NCBI GenBank assembly: GCA_014925825.1
Contig: JACGCK010000052.1
Span: forward strand, 1 to 64,000
Reading direction: 5' to 3'
DNA from: Pholiota molesta
Lineage: Eukaryota > Basidiomycota > Agaricomycetes > Agaricales > Strophariaceae
Length of the DNA: 64,000 bases
Below the pieces are notes generated by a model that worked only from the letters and a program-made list of their open reading frames with translations, did not search any database and had not been told where the DNA came from. The position numbers were made by a program, and so were the translations under genes. The first letter of the stretch is position 1. Each line of letters begins with the position of its first letter. Shown here piece by piece: positions 21,218 through 33,616 of the stretch.

Positions 21218-23620
21218 TTAAGCTTTCGATGTCATTGTGGAAAAAGTTGCGGTGTCTGTACGCCTTGCATGTTCGGCTTCCCGTAGTTCGGCTTCGATCC
21301 TCCACCCTTGACCTTTGAATCTCACAATGAGAATACAAGCACATCCGAGGCTAACGACAGCAGCCCAAACGACAAACATCCAGCCTATAAACAAAAAGCA
21401 TTGGCAACACCTCAGATAAATATTTAACAACTCAGGCTCACCATCTCCGAGATTGTCCTGACAAGAAAGGAGAACGCTTAATACTACAAGAAAGAAAAGG
21501 TCGACAAGATCTCTTACCTGTAGTGGAACAGCAACCTCGGTCGCCATGAAAGCGAAGATGCCACGGAAAGCACTGTTGCCAGCAACAGCAGTAGATGAGC
21601 GCCCGACATTAGCATCGACGATGTACGCCAGAGAGCTAGAATAGACCCAGCTAGTAGACGAGATTAAATATTTGCCAAATCTAGGGATGGAAGTTATGAT
21701 GTGACTTACATGCAGAAAAATCCTCCTAGGAACAGGAAGACACAGATCACAGGGATCGGGAGATGCTTTTGGCACACCCAGCCTAGCGCCGCAACGCTTG
21801 GAGGAAGAAAGACCATTCCGATGAGGGTACTTGCCAATCGCATCTAAATTTAGAATCACTTGTCAGATCGCGCGTCTAGATCTCAGGCAGAAAGGATAGT
21901 GACCTCGGCATATCCTTTACCGCCGTTTGCAGCTTTCAATCTTGCGAGTTGGAGATCCGACCAACGACCACCAATAACACTGCCACCTACTGATCCTAAT
22001 AAAATTAACCTATGTCAGAGAAATATTTTGCAAATTGCCCGATGGTACCGACCAGCTCCGTAGGCAATTGTGACAAGACCGATTTTGAGGGCAGATAGCC
22101 CGTAATCGGACGATAGCGTTCGAGAAGTGGCGTAGACAACAACGAATCCATATGCGTACAATAAGCCTGAGTACTTGATCAGATAAAAGATGGGGAAAGT
22201 TTATTCTTGGTGCTCACCCGAAGACAGAAGAATGAGGAGATTGTTTGGTCGCCGTAGAACTTGGGCAAGAGGTCTAAAAAAGTTGACATCTCTGAGGGTC
22301 AACTTCACAGTAGGTATTTCTACTTCCTTTCGGACTTCTTCTGTCGTTACTTTTTCAGCGATTTTTTCAATGTCAGTTTCGGATTTGTTCGTGTCAACAC
22401 AATCTTTCCCAGTGGTCGTTGACGGTTCGCCTGTATCCTTCTTCAAGGTCTCTGCAGGAAGAAGGGATGTAACACGTATGTGCGCCTTGAGAACCTTTTG
22501 GTAGATCAGACTTCGCTCGCATCGAAAGGTATCTTGGAAGAAGGCGACGAAAGAAATCAAAGTCGCGCCGGCGATGATGGCAAGGAACCAGAAAATGGCT
22601 CTCCAGCCCCAGACAGAGGTAAGTATCCCTCCGAAGACGGGCCCAACAGCCTTAATCAGGGTGTGCTAGTTAGATGGAGCATAAGACGGTGAGGTGAGGT
22701 CATGCTTACGGGTCCCAGAAGCGGAGCAATATAGTAAATACCCATCTATTTATAACGAATCAGCCAATCCATTTGATAAAGAGAAGATTCTGAGAGCAGA
22801 CCTTTGAACCCCGTTCCGCTGGTTCAAATATGTCTGCCAAGGATGCTGCTCCAATAGCCATGACAGCGCTGGATCTACACAGATAGTAGAAACAGAGTCA
22901 GAAAAAACACTCAATTGGATCATCGATTGCTCCTACCCCGCAGCCTGGAGGCACCGGAAGCCGATCACACTAGTAGGACAATCAGCTATGCTCTGCAGTG
23001 TGATGGGTCGTCGGACTTACGGTCCAATATGCGCACTGAGCGCTACAATTATGGAACCAAGGGTAAAGAGAGCAATTGATAAGATGTAGACCAGCTTCCG
23101 TCCTTTCACTTCGCTGATTGCACTCCACACCAAAGGGAAAAGACCCTGAACCAGAATAAATAGTGAAATGCTCAAGCTGAATTGCGACGCGGTAGCGGGT
23201 AGATCCTCCTCCATTGCCTCGAGAGCAGCTGTATAACCAACATAAGCATCAGGTAATAGATCTAGAGAAGAGATAAATGAGCATACGATTTTGGATATTA
23301 GCGGCCAGCGCAGCGACCATCGAAGCCGTCGATATAAGTACTAAGCTGAGGTTCTAAATGGAATGATATATCAATATTTGAGAGAAAAAGAAACAATTAA
23401 GATCAATTACCTTTCGTAAAGGAGACCATGCCCGAGGGTCATTTTTCACGGGCATATGTTCAATGTCGTACGTAGGAACGTCTGGCTCCGGCGCAATTGT
23501 AGATGTCACACTTGGAGCTACAGATTGCTGTGTACGAGACTTGACTAGAGGAGGCCTGACGGTTTCGGTAATGGAAGCAACGTCTTCATTAATGGAGCTT
23601 GACGATTTCCTGATAGCCAT
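21218..23620 (-). CDS. DHA1-type MFS multidrug/H+ antiporter, 571 aa, 13 exons
   Basis: Minus-strand exons: 23620-23411, 23353-23287, 23228-23021, 22969-22937, 22874-22802, 22745-22710, 22650-22218, 22166-22053, 21995-21904, 21843-21710, 21650-21518, 21457-21442 and 21384-21218. The sum is 1,716 nt with every phase consistent, including a 16-nt exon. The N-terminal segment is soluble and Ser/Pro-rich. Motifs: AWSPLRK at the membrane entry, NLSLVLISTASMVAALAANI (TM1), a motif A-like loop VWSAISEVKGRKLVY, RCLQAAGSSAVMAIGAASLADI (TM4), MGIYYIAPLLGPAVGPVFGG (antiporter motif C region) and WGWRAIFWFLAI. A long cytosolic loop of about 100 residues is rich in Lys/Glu/Thr, and the second half ends in an 11-12 TM core. 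This is the Qdr/Tpo/Aqr1-like DHA1 layout; such proteins export drugs, organic acids or polyamines. The substrate is not predictable. It belongs to a different MFS branch from paralogues A-C. Confidence 0.92.
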
Positions 23621-25312
23621 GATAATTGTCGTAAATTAAACCTAGAATATTGGAAATGCGGGAGCGGGGGGAGTGATTTATGAGGTGGAACAGGCGCCAA
23701 AGCAAGGAGAATTAGTTTGAAGAGAACAGTATCGACGTGGATCGGCTTTATAGAATCCTCAGATGAAGCATGAGCTCCCTTTCCTCTCTCTCGAATTCCT
23801 CCGAAGGCCTAGAAAATTCGAAACTAAGTTGGAGAACACAGGAAATGATCTTGGAGTGATCCCCTGAGATCGACGCGTGTTATGGTCCTCATCATCGGTA
23901 TGACCGTCCAACTCGGTGGAATATGGCAGTTGCTACGCGCGAAACGCAGCGATTCTTTGGAGGTCAGTAGAGGTCTGGGAACTGCGGGGAGCAAAAATAC
24001 CTCTCAACAGAGAACATGTCCTACAGAAGGAGCGTATATTGTGCAACGATCCGTCCAGAGCCCCGGAATAAAGTCTCTTCTTTTTGGGAACGCATTTCAG
24101 ATGGCGACGACTTACCGATACCCTTGGTCGCAGCTCAAAGGCCAAATAAACTCGTACCGCGCTGCTTGCCAATGTTCTTTGATGATAAAGTCAGTACAGA
24201 GACAACAGGCGGTGGGCTCTGCTCAAAAATTTCATAATCAGAAACTATTATCGATAAGCAACCAAACTAACAGATTTTTCATACCTTTTGTCTAAATGTT
24301 CCTTAATTATGAAAACAACCAGGATCGGAGTAATGTCGTTCAACGAAATGAACAATGTGTGGTCATCATGGCGTATATGAGTGGATTAGGGGCATCCAAC
24401 GGGTGAAACAAAATATTCATGTCAAAGGAAAATGCACAAACTGGCTGGATCGCAGAAGAGAGTGTGGCGGGCGATCAATCTTCCGTTGTTGGTACCATCC
24501 AGAGGCATTTTGGCTTCCCATGTCGAACGTTCCTCGATTGTGGCGAATAGCGCTCGTCCAGCATACCTACGTCCAGCATACCTATACGTCGACGACATTT
24601 TGTGCCCTGCGGCGTGTTACTGGAGTGGGGACTGAAACTGTCAGTCCTGCGTGCAAGTGTCATATTTTTCAACTCAGAAATTGCTGAATCTCTTACTCAT
24701 TGTTTCAACGAATTCGTCGCCGCATCGATGAAAGGCAGTCAAAATCCGGGCCGAAAAACCACGTAGACCATCGTCTAGTTGAAAATACACCCTGAGAGAT
24801 TATAGCCCAGGAGATTTCCTGCTTCCTGTGTCTTGCACGCACTTCAACATGGTATCAGCAGAGATGAATGAAATCGTGAACAGAATCGTGATGTCATTTC
24901 GCCGCACTGCAGACCACAACATCGCATGCGCCAGTAGCCGACAAAGCTCTTACATAAATGTCGAGACAAAGAGACAGACAAGAAGTCGATTGCAGGCTGA
25001 GCGTGGGCGCACAAAGTTCTAATAAGGAAATGAGTGTGATATGCAACAAGGACGTGACGCTGGTGACATTGCATATCTACGAGGTCGAGACAGTCGAATC
25101 CATGCGGCAAAATATCGGTTGACGAAGCCGACGGAGTGAACCAGAAGCTCCAGAAGCTCCAAGTTCCGGCAGTAGGAACCCGGATAAAGTGTAAGGGTTG
25201 GATCTTCCATCCAAAAAACAAGCAGTCGAAAGTATCCTGACATGGGCGATCCTGTAAACAGGCTTCTTGGCTCCGAGAGTCGACAGGCGAAGCAGGGGAG
25301 AAAGGACATCGT
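23621..25312. other. 1.7-kb intergenic stretch
   Basis: Between the transporter start and the RRP6 stop. Short frames of 60-140 codons on both strands lack motifs; one large minus-strand frame merely continues RRP6's last exon in another phase. A perfect 15-bp tandem repeat is listed separately. No gene supported. Confidence 0.5.
24555..24584. repeat. perfect tandem duplication of 15 bp
   Basis: The unit cgtccagcataccta occurs twice in direct succession. Confidence 0.9.
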
Positions 25313-28300
25313 TCACTTGAAAGTATGGGACTGGTTGCCACTTTTGACCTCGCTATGCGCTTTAGGAGGCGCAGGGAAGTCGCCATAGAAGTTTCCTACA
25401 AAACAGATTAGAATGTCGGTTCTGGACCACGGTTTTTAGGGAGCGAGAAAAAAGAACCACTTACCCTTATTTTGTTTACGCTGTCGTTTCTTTTTGCGAT
25501 CTTCCATGTCGGGATTATCGTCCAAGATATTGGGCACAGCGGCAAAGTCGAAGAGTTCGACGGCACCAACAGGCGTCTTCTTTGCATTTGGCTTCGAATC
25601 AGAAGACGCACCGTCCTCTAGTACGCCGGAACCTGCCTGCTCTTTTCCCTCGCCCGCTTTGCGTTTACGCTTCTGCCTGGCCTGGCCAACGGTGACGATA
25701 GTATCCTGCTCGACCACCTCGACGCGTTTGGTCGACCGCTGGGCAGCAGGTACATACGGGACCTCGACCTGCATGCCAGTGACCTCATCGACCTTCGCAT
25801 TGGCTTCACTAACTGCTGGCCCCCGCGTGGCAGAAACAACCTATCAAAAATGATGGACACGTGGTTAGGCTCCGTGTCTCCGTGCATGCCTGCGCGCGGG
25901 AGAAGCGAGGAGAAAACAATAAGTAATGGAATGAAGATTATGCGCACCTGAGGAGCGGTCGAGGCCACCACGAAGCTGCGGTTAATTTTCGCGACTAACT
26001 CTTGGGCATGTGCTCGGCTTGGGTTGGCCGTACGGTTGACGGATTTAATGTTTGAGTTTGACGCCTGGGTCATTGGAAAATAATTATGGGACTTGTAGCG
26101 AATAGAGGAAAATAGATTATGTCCGTACCAGGATCTTTGGGCCGTTGTCCCCGAACAAGGCACTGATGGAAGTAGCGAACGCAGTTGTACTATGGCCCTT
26201 GGTAGTAGACTTGACTGTTCCCAAAAGCACCGAATGTGGAGCTGATGTTGCTTTGCTTATGCCTACTCAAGTCGAGTGAGCCAGGCGACGTAATAAATTC
26301 GAAAAAGTCAACATACCATGTCCCCAAATGTTGGCTACCTCCACAACGTTCGCCTGCTCAAGAAGCTTAATTTCCGTGTCAAGAGTGACGATTTCCTTCT
26401 TTGTCTGTTGTGTCTTCACCTCCATCGATCCGAGCTGATCCTCCATACGCCTAGTTTCCTCACCATCAACCCGGGAAGGTCCTAAACCACGTTTCACGGC
26501 CTCTCGGATCACCCCCAACAGCTCCTTCGCCCGCTTCTTGACGACCGGGGGCACGGAGGACCTGAAGATCGCGAGCAGCGCAGCCATGTCTGCAGGCGGC
26601 TGCTCTGCAATGGTGAACAGGACGTGGTTCTGCAGCACGTAACTAGTGATTGGTGCATTTTGCGAAATAAGCAAACGTGCGTCCCACAGAATAAAGAGAT
26701 GAAGGGAACGGATGGAGGAGGGGAATGTGGGATGGCAGTGCTCACCGGGTGCTCTCGTCTTCCTCCCGCGCTACGCGTTCGCGCCAGCCGTGGACGCTCT
26801 TGTATACCTCCCGTTGGAGCGCACCGATGCCCACGCCTGGGCCACCGGCCATCAACGCGCCCTTATTCCACTTCTTCGCCAAGGTGTCCCATCCAGTGCT
26901 CCCAGAGCCTTCGATTGGATCATAGGGCTCCTTCGAATACACACGTAGCGATGTCTCTGCCGAGCGTTCGAGGGACTGATAGAGCAGCTCCTGTGCGGGT
27001 GTTGGGTGAGCGGACGTCGGAGACGGGGAGCGCGAGCGTGCTTGGGACTGGGACCGGTCGAGGAGCGCGTTGCGCAGGTTATCGTAGATATAGAGAAGGA
27101 AATGGGTATCAGATCGGGCGTATTTTAGCATATCTTCGGGCAAGGGCCTAAATGGGTTCAGTAAAGCAACTGCGGCGGAAGGTAATCATATACCGTATTC
27201 TCCAATCGGCCAGTTGGTATCGTTTATCCGGAATAAAGTCGCAGTACATTTCGAGGAGATTGGCAAGGCCGTGACGAGGGAATTCTAAACGGGTGTTTAG
27301 TATATCACATCCTGAAAATCATATTCCTTACCTAGTAGCTTAGATGCGTGGAACGTGTCGAAAAGGTTGACGATGTAGATGTTGAAGTCTTGTTGCAGCC
27401 AGACAACATCGCTTTCAGCACCATGGAAAACCTTGACAATGTCTGGGTCCGTGAAGACTTCGTTGAGTGCCTCCATTTCATCTCTCACGGCCAGCAAGTC
27501 GACCACCCAGTCTTCATCCCGGTCGCTGATCTGCATCAAGCACAGGAACCCTGCGTAGGAACGATAGCTATGGTGCTCCAAGTCAACGGCTATCTCCTTT
27601 GCCCTTTTCAACTTGGCAAGCATCCGTTCGAAGTCTTCTTTGGTGTCTACCCATGTCGCTTGCGTGTCGTCGAGTGATGCGGGCAAGACTGGGGTGCAGG
27701 GCTCAAACATTCGAGGAGGATACGAAAGGTGTGTGATTTCATAACGGTAGGGGTGATTGGCGCTGCAGAGCGTCAGATGAAAGGCATTTTAAAAACGGTT
27801 CGAATCACGCACATTATGCCCGAGGTGCTTTCCTGTCCCTGATCGGTATAGACGTGCCCTAGTGGCACCTTTGCATTATATTTGTGCGAAAGGGTTGGAT
27901 ACCATGGCGCGTCTGTGTTATCAGGCTTCCTGGAGAATCGGAGTTGGGGTTTCGCGAGATGTGCAGCGTGTTGAATGACAGGTTCAATTCGGTTTTTTTC
28001 TGTAGTAGCTTTTGGTGCCAATTTCTGGAAGGAGTTGGGTCAGAGACAAGTATGAAGATATCAGACCTTACTTTGTTATTCGACGTGATAGGTGGGTTGA
28101 TGGCGATGGCTGGAGCTTTGTTCTTGCCTAGAAATTCGTCAAGGCATATATCCTAAAAAGGGATTAGCCACATTCGACCAGCAAGCACAAAACGAACAGT
28201 TTTCTCAAGCAGTTGATCCATCGAATCAACCACAAGATTATGGAAATGATCCACCACATCGTCTTGACCCTCTAACTTCCCCTTCCCTTTCCCTCGGCTT

Positions 28301-28536
28301 GCTTGCGTCTGGTCGACGGTCGAAACGAGGGCCAGCAGCCGATTGGTCATGGCCAATACCCGTTCAGAGAACGCGTCCAGCCCCTCTGCAAATTCCCGGT
28401 CCATTGAACGATGAAAAGTGACATCCGTAGGCAGCCCGGCTGCTTTCCGGGTTGCAGTGACGCCGGCTGTCTGTAGCTTCTGGTTGTAGGCATCAAATGC
28501 GCTCGAGGCAAGAGGTACCGAATGACTTTCATCCAT
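25313..28536 (-). CDS. RRP6: exosome exonuclease Rrp6 (3'-5' exoribonuclease, DEDD-Y), 863 aa
   Basis: Eleven exons: 28536-28198, 28152-28072, 28024-27813, 27762-27332, 27284-27194, 27147-26746, 26642-26317, 26262-26129, 26064-25948, 25840-25465 and 25395-25313, in phase throughout (2,592 nt). The N-terminal PMC2NT-like region (residues about 10-115) includes [20 protein letters not shown] and ends [12 protein letters not shown]. The nuclease domain shows [11 protein letters not shown] (Asp271, Glu273), [12 protein letters not shown] (Asp329), [10 protein letters not shown] and [16 protein letters not shown] (Tyr394, Asp398): the complete DEDD-Y set. An HRDC domain follows ([20 protein letters not shown] ... 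[20 protein letters not shown]). The C-terminal part is Lys/Arg-rich with nuclear-localisation-like strings ([26 protein letters not shown]). Rrp6 is the nuclear exosome nuclease that trims rRNA and snoRNA and degrades aberrant RNA. The gene looks intact and single-copy. Confidence 0.96.
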
Positions 28537-29083
28537 GGCAAATATTGGTTTTCCTAGTCTTTCGTTTTGTTTAGCGGAGATCGCGGATGAGCGGTCGCGA
28601 ACACTTGCTCGCGCTTTGGAGTCGATTTCGAACGATGCCGGCGGCTTGACTTCGACAAAAGCGCGCTTGTCGAGCTCGACAGTACAACGTGGTCGCCTTG
28701 CAGTTTCCAGGAGCTAATAGTAAGACTTAAAGGAAGAAGAAACGGGATAGAAATTCAAAGTTGATAGAAAGTTTGTGGAAAAATGAGTCACATGTTCCGC
28801 CAAAAATAGTCACATGTTTCGAAGTTTTTTGGGTAAATTGCAACGTAAATTACCTTTTTTGCAAGCCTAAGAAGCACAAAAGGGCCAGGAATTGGGAGGA
28901 AAAGGGAAAACACGATCATGCCGGTATGCGAGAGACATTTATTACAATAATGCGGGTACGAACGGGAACTAGAATGAAGCAAAATAATACACCAGAAAGG
29001 TGGAGCGGAACCTTGACCAAGTCGGGGGTAATAAAGAACTTGAAGGGCAGCGGGAGTGCGAGATAAGCTAATCAGAACAGAAA
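28537..29083. other. RRP6 upstream region
   Basis: The first 180 bp are GC-rich and likely the RRP6 promoter and leader. The remainder contains a small direct repeat (gtcacatgtt at about 28788 and 28810). No gene. Confidence 0.5.
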
Positions 29084-29426
29084 TTACAACGCTAACATTA
29101 CAACCTCTTTAGCCCTATGCCCAAGTATCATGCCGACATGGCCTCTCTTGTCATGTTCCTGAAAATGGGAGCCATGTATGAGATCGAAACAATCCACGAT
29201 CTTCAAAATCCTTACCTTGTTGAATAAGTTATCTTCTCGCCATCCATTTTCAGTCAGAAAGAGGTTTGCGATCTGGGCCAGGTTGGGAGTTGGCGTAAAG
29301 ATTACCGTTGAGACAGTTACGAATCTGAAAAGCTCACCTAGTGTTTCAATGAGGCGGGTTGGGTGGTTGTGGACCTTGAGTAGGCCCTGTAGGTGGGGTC
29401 GGGCGTGTCCAATGTGTCATTGCCAT
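29084..29426 (-). pseudogene. tiny 'MAM' family gene, copy 1, probably degenerate
   Basis: The ATG at 29426 opens MAMTHWTRPTPPTGPTQGPQ followed by PPNPPH, then an in-frame TGA at 29348-29346, 8 nt before a good donor (exon 1 29426-29338). Downstream, segments 29272-29216 (QIANLFLTENGWREDNLFNK) and 29158-29084 (EHDKRGHVGMILGHRAKEVV then MLAL and stop) join in phase and look coding. Exon 1 clearly matches the exons 1 at 33796 and 35443: same start MAM, Pro/Gly-rich, gaps in multiples of three, donor in the same place. The stop before the donor and a displaced acceptor argue that this copy is broken, though its exons 2-3 are the best preserved of the three. I do not recognise the family. Confidence 0.45.
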
Positions 29427-30405
29427 GGTCTGCGACTGAATAGAAATAAGTAGCCTAGCTTGAGCTTCAGTTAGATAGATTTGAAAAGAAAGGTCGCACC
29501 TATACAGTGAGTGTTAAGGGTAGTGTAAATGAGGTATTTACTGTACGCAGCGACTGGTGTGGTCGCTGAAGGGTGTCAAAGAGACGCCGTAAGATAGTTT
29601 GATAGATTTATCAATAGAATTGTCTTCGCGTCCTTCGACTTGGGCGCTTTGAAAACAAACTGAGAGCTGAGAGCTGAGATGAGAACTACTGAGTGAAGCT
29701 GGGGGTGTATTCCACTGGGAAAAATTCTACTATACATGTCTCGTATTTATACCAATTCCATCGTCCTTCTGCCGCTCGCCGCTCGCTTATTTTCTGAGTC
29801 ACCTCAGTAGCAACGAGAAGGCCCGCACTTACCCTGGAAGTACGCGGTCGACGGCGCCTCCGTCCAGATTTCCCATTGTCGACCTTCCGTTGATCCGAGC
29901 ACCGCATGGTGCAATTTTAAACTTTCATTTAAGTCTTCGACTCGGTTGTTAGGGATTGTCGGTGACGCGTACGGCGGTTTCGAATGGTGCCGATCCATTG
30001 TTTAGCGCGCGCCGTGCTGCATATTTGATTTTCTGACGCTCCGCCCTTTGTACTCATTTTTACGGATCCTCTAAGAAGCGTATAGCGATTTCTATCTATA
30101 AATTTTCATCCCATTCCCATTGTTAACACGCATGGTGGTGCGTATTTTATTTCCACGTCCTTTGTTGGACGCTCCGCCCCTTACTGATTGGCCGTGATCT
30201 TTTGATAGACGCGCAGCCTAATGCGGTTATTGCGCTATTTCCAGTTCTCCTCCTCACAGTAGCGTTTTACAAGAAAGATGTTGCAGCTTCGACGGCTTGG
30301 TTGGTAGAGCCAATTTGTAGTACAATATACCCCGAGCCCAGCGACACAACCCATATTGATATAGACGTCACTATAGTATATATAAAACGGCCTCCGGGCC
30401 ATTTA
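29427..30405. other. intergenic
   Basis: A 64-codon minus-strand frame from an ATG at 29998 (MDRHHSKPPYASPTIPNNRV) is open and followed by a donor-like gtaagt, but no continuation could be fixed. It is noted as a weak candidate only. Confidence 0.35.
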
Positions 30406-30666
30406 TCACGTACAACATTCATTGTTCATACAAGTATTTATGAGCGAAGGGGGAAGTCCACGGTGCACATCCCCCTTCATTAATTTCGGTGGAACATCAA
30501 TGCAATACGTTCCATCCCATGGTGTGCAAATCATTATGCATAACGGGTCCCAGCATTCCCTGGCATTCCCGTCATTCGAATAAAATGTAACATGCATCTG
30601 GCAATGGTCTGAGCTGAATTCTACATCTATGATTACAGTTGGAGATGGGTTGCAACGTATGGGACT
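30406..30666 (-). pseudogene. cysteine-rich open frame, possible exon or relic
   Basis: An 86-codon open frame runs from just after a TAA (30669-30667) to the stop at 30406; its only useful ATG is at 30597. The protein reads TVIIDVEFSSDHCQMHVTFY, ARECWDPLCIMICTPWDGTY, CIDVPPKLMKGDVHRG and INTCMNNECCT, with nine cysteines in about 85 residues. The same frame continues upstream of the TAA with PPGPMRPIGILGGDMFWK, so one in-frame stop may have split a longer sequence, or an intron is missed. Family not recognised. Confidence 0.3.
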
Positions 30667-31849
30667 TTATTTCCAGAACATATCTCCGCCGAGAATCCCA
30701 ATGGGACGCATGGGTCCAGGAGGCTTATGTATACTGATAAAACATTTCTTTATTGATTTCTTTTTCTGGTAGAATGATCAGATCGATGACTGATGGGCGT
30801 TTAAGTATGTAAGAATGGATGAGTACTCTGAAAAGGAAATTAGGAAGTAATTGCGAAGTCTTGTGAGCATCGCGTCATGAGTGTGAGAACTGTTACAACG
30901 CCACCTTCAAAATCCATTGACATGTTGAAGAAGCCATCGAATGTCCACTGCGCGCGTTACCATTGCGGTCTACATTCGTTGATTTGCACGCACAGCTTTC
31001 GGTTGTCTCATCGTTACAATGCGCGTGCAGAACTAGGTTCGCAGACACAGAAAATGGAAGTTGATCTCAATTTACTGCGGTCACCGCAGCTGTCAGTCAG
31101 TGTTTGATCAACCAGATCTCAGAGTCCATGCATGATTCAACGAACGCAACATCGCAGCTTTAGGCAGTAAGTACTAACCCAACGATAACACTAAGATAAC
31201 ACACAACCCTTTGAACTAATGTAGTGAACTTGCATGCGGGCGGACAGAGCACAATGAGAGCACAGATAGAAAGAGCCGATTGAACGTTGAAACGTTGTGA
31301 AGACAAGGTCAGAAAACAACGAACGAGGACAATGGACGTCGGAATGGACACGCCGGCGGTCTATTACAATGCCGAACCACTGCGTCGGCTGATTTTTCCC
31401 CTTCTCAACTTCTCTGCAACTTCTTATACTTATCTCTTCCAAGTCAAACTTAAACGATCAATGATTAGCTCATGCATGGATCTTCTCAAAGAACAATAAG
31501 GCTCGAGCTTTGTACAATCAGACGAGTTCGAAAGCCCATACAAGCAGAAGGGCCTACCAGCCAAGCCTGTCGGTGTGTACGCCTGGATTGATGCTTGAAT
31601 TTAAGTGGATCCCCTTTACATTCCGTGCCAATTACTGCCATGAATACCTATACAAAGGCTGAAGCTAATGACTTCAAAACAGGTAGTCTCCCGCTTTCAA
31701 CTTGCTGTCACAAAGCCTTGAACACCATAACGATGAGTGTGGTCAATCTACGTGCCAGACTCCGCTGATTGAAGTCGGCATTTCTGTGGAGCTGATAGTC
31801 GCTGTTGTCGTTGTCCTTGATGCAATAAACTTCGATCTACTTGGATGAG
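30667..31849. other. 1.2-kb intergenic stretch
   Basis: No gene supported. Only short frames without motifs are present. Confidence 0.45.
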
Positions 31850-32142
31850 TCATTTGGACTCCCTCCGAGCATTATTGCGGCGATTTTCCTTCTATGATTT
31901 CGCGATATGGTGAGTAAACACCCAACATAATGGATAGAATACTTACCTCTACCATGTTTGCCCTGTCCTTCTCGTTGGCGTCAGCGCGACGCTTCGCGAT
32001 CCGTCTGAACAAGAGATGAATGAGCAAGCAGTTGGGAAACGAGAGCGTGCAGAATTTCTTACTGCGGATCCTTGTTCGGATTAAGTACTGCTCGAGCCTG
32101 GACGGCTCTAGCTCCTGGAACTGGCCTTGCAATCCTTGCCAT
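31850..32142 (-). CDS. small, strongly basic protein, 59 aa, unknown function
   Basis: Three short exons, 32142-32063, 32004-31947 and 31891-31850, join in phase with GT-AG introns of 58 and 55 nt (180 nt coding). The product starts MARIARPVPGARAVQARAVL, continues NPNKDPQRIAKRRADANEKD, RANMVE, and ends KENRRNNARRESK. It is rich in Arg, Lys, Asn and Ala with no hydrophobic segment, so it is probably soluble and could bind nucleic acid; that is inference from composition. Layout (short exon 1 ending at about codon 27 in phase 2, then an R-I-A or Q-I-A string) resembles the MAM genes nearby, but sequence similarity is weak. The length is below usual annotation cut-offs, so it may be unannotated. 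Confidence 0.55.
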
Positions 32143-33616
32143 GGATCTTGTTTTGACGATGAGATAAGTCAATATAGAGCGTGTCTGGTAATTGGGTTTG
32201 TTCTCTCAAGCTAAACTGGATGTTATATATATAGATTTCGACGAGATGGACAGCCTCCATCGCTTATTTACCAAGTTCCAGCTACTACGTACTTATCGTT
32301 ATCTTATTGAATTACTACTGGCATCTTATTGGATGACTTTCCGTAAGCGTTTTTAATCCAGAACATAAAAGATTATCATATTTCTAGGGTTTCGGCCACG
32401 ATGCCGGACCCAATTAGGAAGGTGAATAGTCGGGAATATGTTTCGACACCCTTGAATAAACCTCAATCTATGAAGAGGGTCAATGACCCATGAATAGATT
32501 AAAATTGCGGTGGAATAAAGGATTATCGCTGCAATTGCGCTGCAACACCTATGAAGGACATCCGCATTTGGGTTTCGGCACCTCCCTGACTTGTTCTCAC
32601 ATACCCTTCGCGGCCTCACCTCATATTTCGGACGTTGTTCCTCTCGTTCTACTTATACATAATCTCTTAGCTGCCTCGAAGGTAGACTCTATAGCTTAGT
32701 TATTAATTATATTCGCCTGTTGGGGTCTTAGGAGGACTGCACGACTCAGAAATTGCCATGCTTGTTGACGTTGCTCAGCAGCAACCTGAGTATGCACCTT
32801 CCATCCGCAGTGGCAAAAATGATGTATGGACGCCAGATAGCAGCGTCTACAGCTTCCGAGAAATCACAGGCCATTTCCCACTTCCTTTTGCAGTTTGTGA
32901 GGTGGTGGCAGGCCTCTGAATGTACCCAAAATGTACCAATGGATTTTTGAAGATTAAATTAATCGCCAACCTTACGGATATCCAACTGGATTAGATTATC
33001 GCAATAAAAAAAGAAATTGAATCTCCGAAGGACTTTATACTGGATTATTTTATTCAGATTCCTTACGGAAAGTCACCCATTAAATGTGGAAGAGAAGAGA
33101 ATATTCTCGAACTATCGCCACTAGCACTGCATCTCACTGCATTTACCCGAGCCTCTGACTCGCTTCATCACAGCCACGCACGTCAGTTCTCTGATAGTTA
33201 TCACTGACGGCAGCGATTTGGCTACATATGTATTTTGAGCCAAGTCTTTGGCGCCGGCCCTGCTTTTCGATTGTGAAGGTCGCAGCGGCGCAGCCTGCGA
33301 GAGCATGTAGTGGGTAACCAGAGTTTATTACTTCCCTCCCTCCTCGTTGACGGTCTCATCCACAATAGTGTTGCAGATAGCTCTTTCCGTATAACAAAAC
33401 GCAATGACGAGCCGCGATATAAAACTTCTATCGAAAAGGCGATATCGACTGGATGGATGGAATTCAGCTCTGCCCATTCCCACTACAATCCCATGTTCAG
33501 CTCTGCCGCTTCCGCATTGCCGCTGCCAGCAGCATTATCAGTCCTGAAAATCGAAGTTATGAGATTAAATAATCAACGGGTCTTGGAGATACTGACCTCC
33601 GCAGGAGTAACTGTTC
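32143..33616. other. 1.5-kb intergenic stretch
   Basis: AT-rich with short unconvincing frames on both strands. Nothing recognised apart from a hydrophobic minus-strand string near 32500 without exon signals. Confidence 0.45.

Noticed and set aside
24844..25386. 180-codon minus-strand frame starting [10 protein letters not shown]
   Set aside because: Its start overlaps the last RRP6 exon in another phase; the RRP6 frame ([18 protein letters not shown] then stop) fits better and the rest has no motif.
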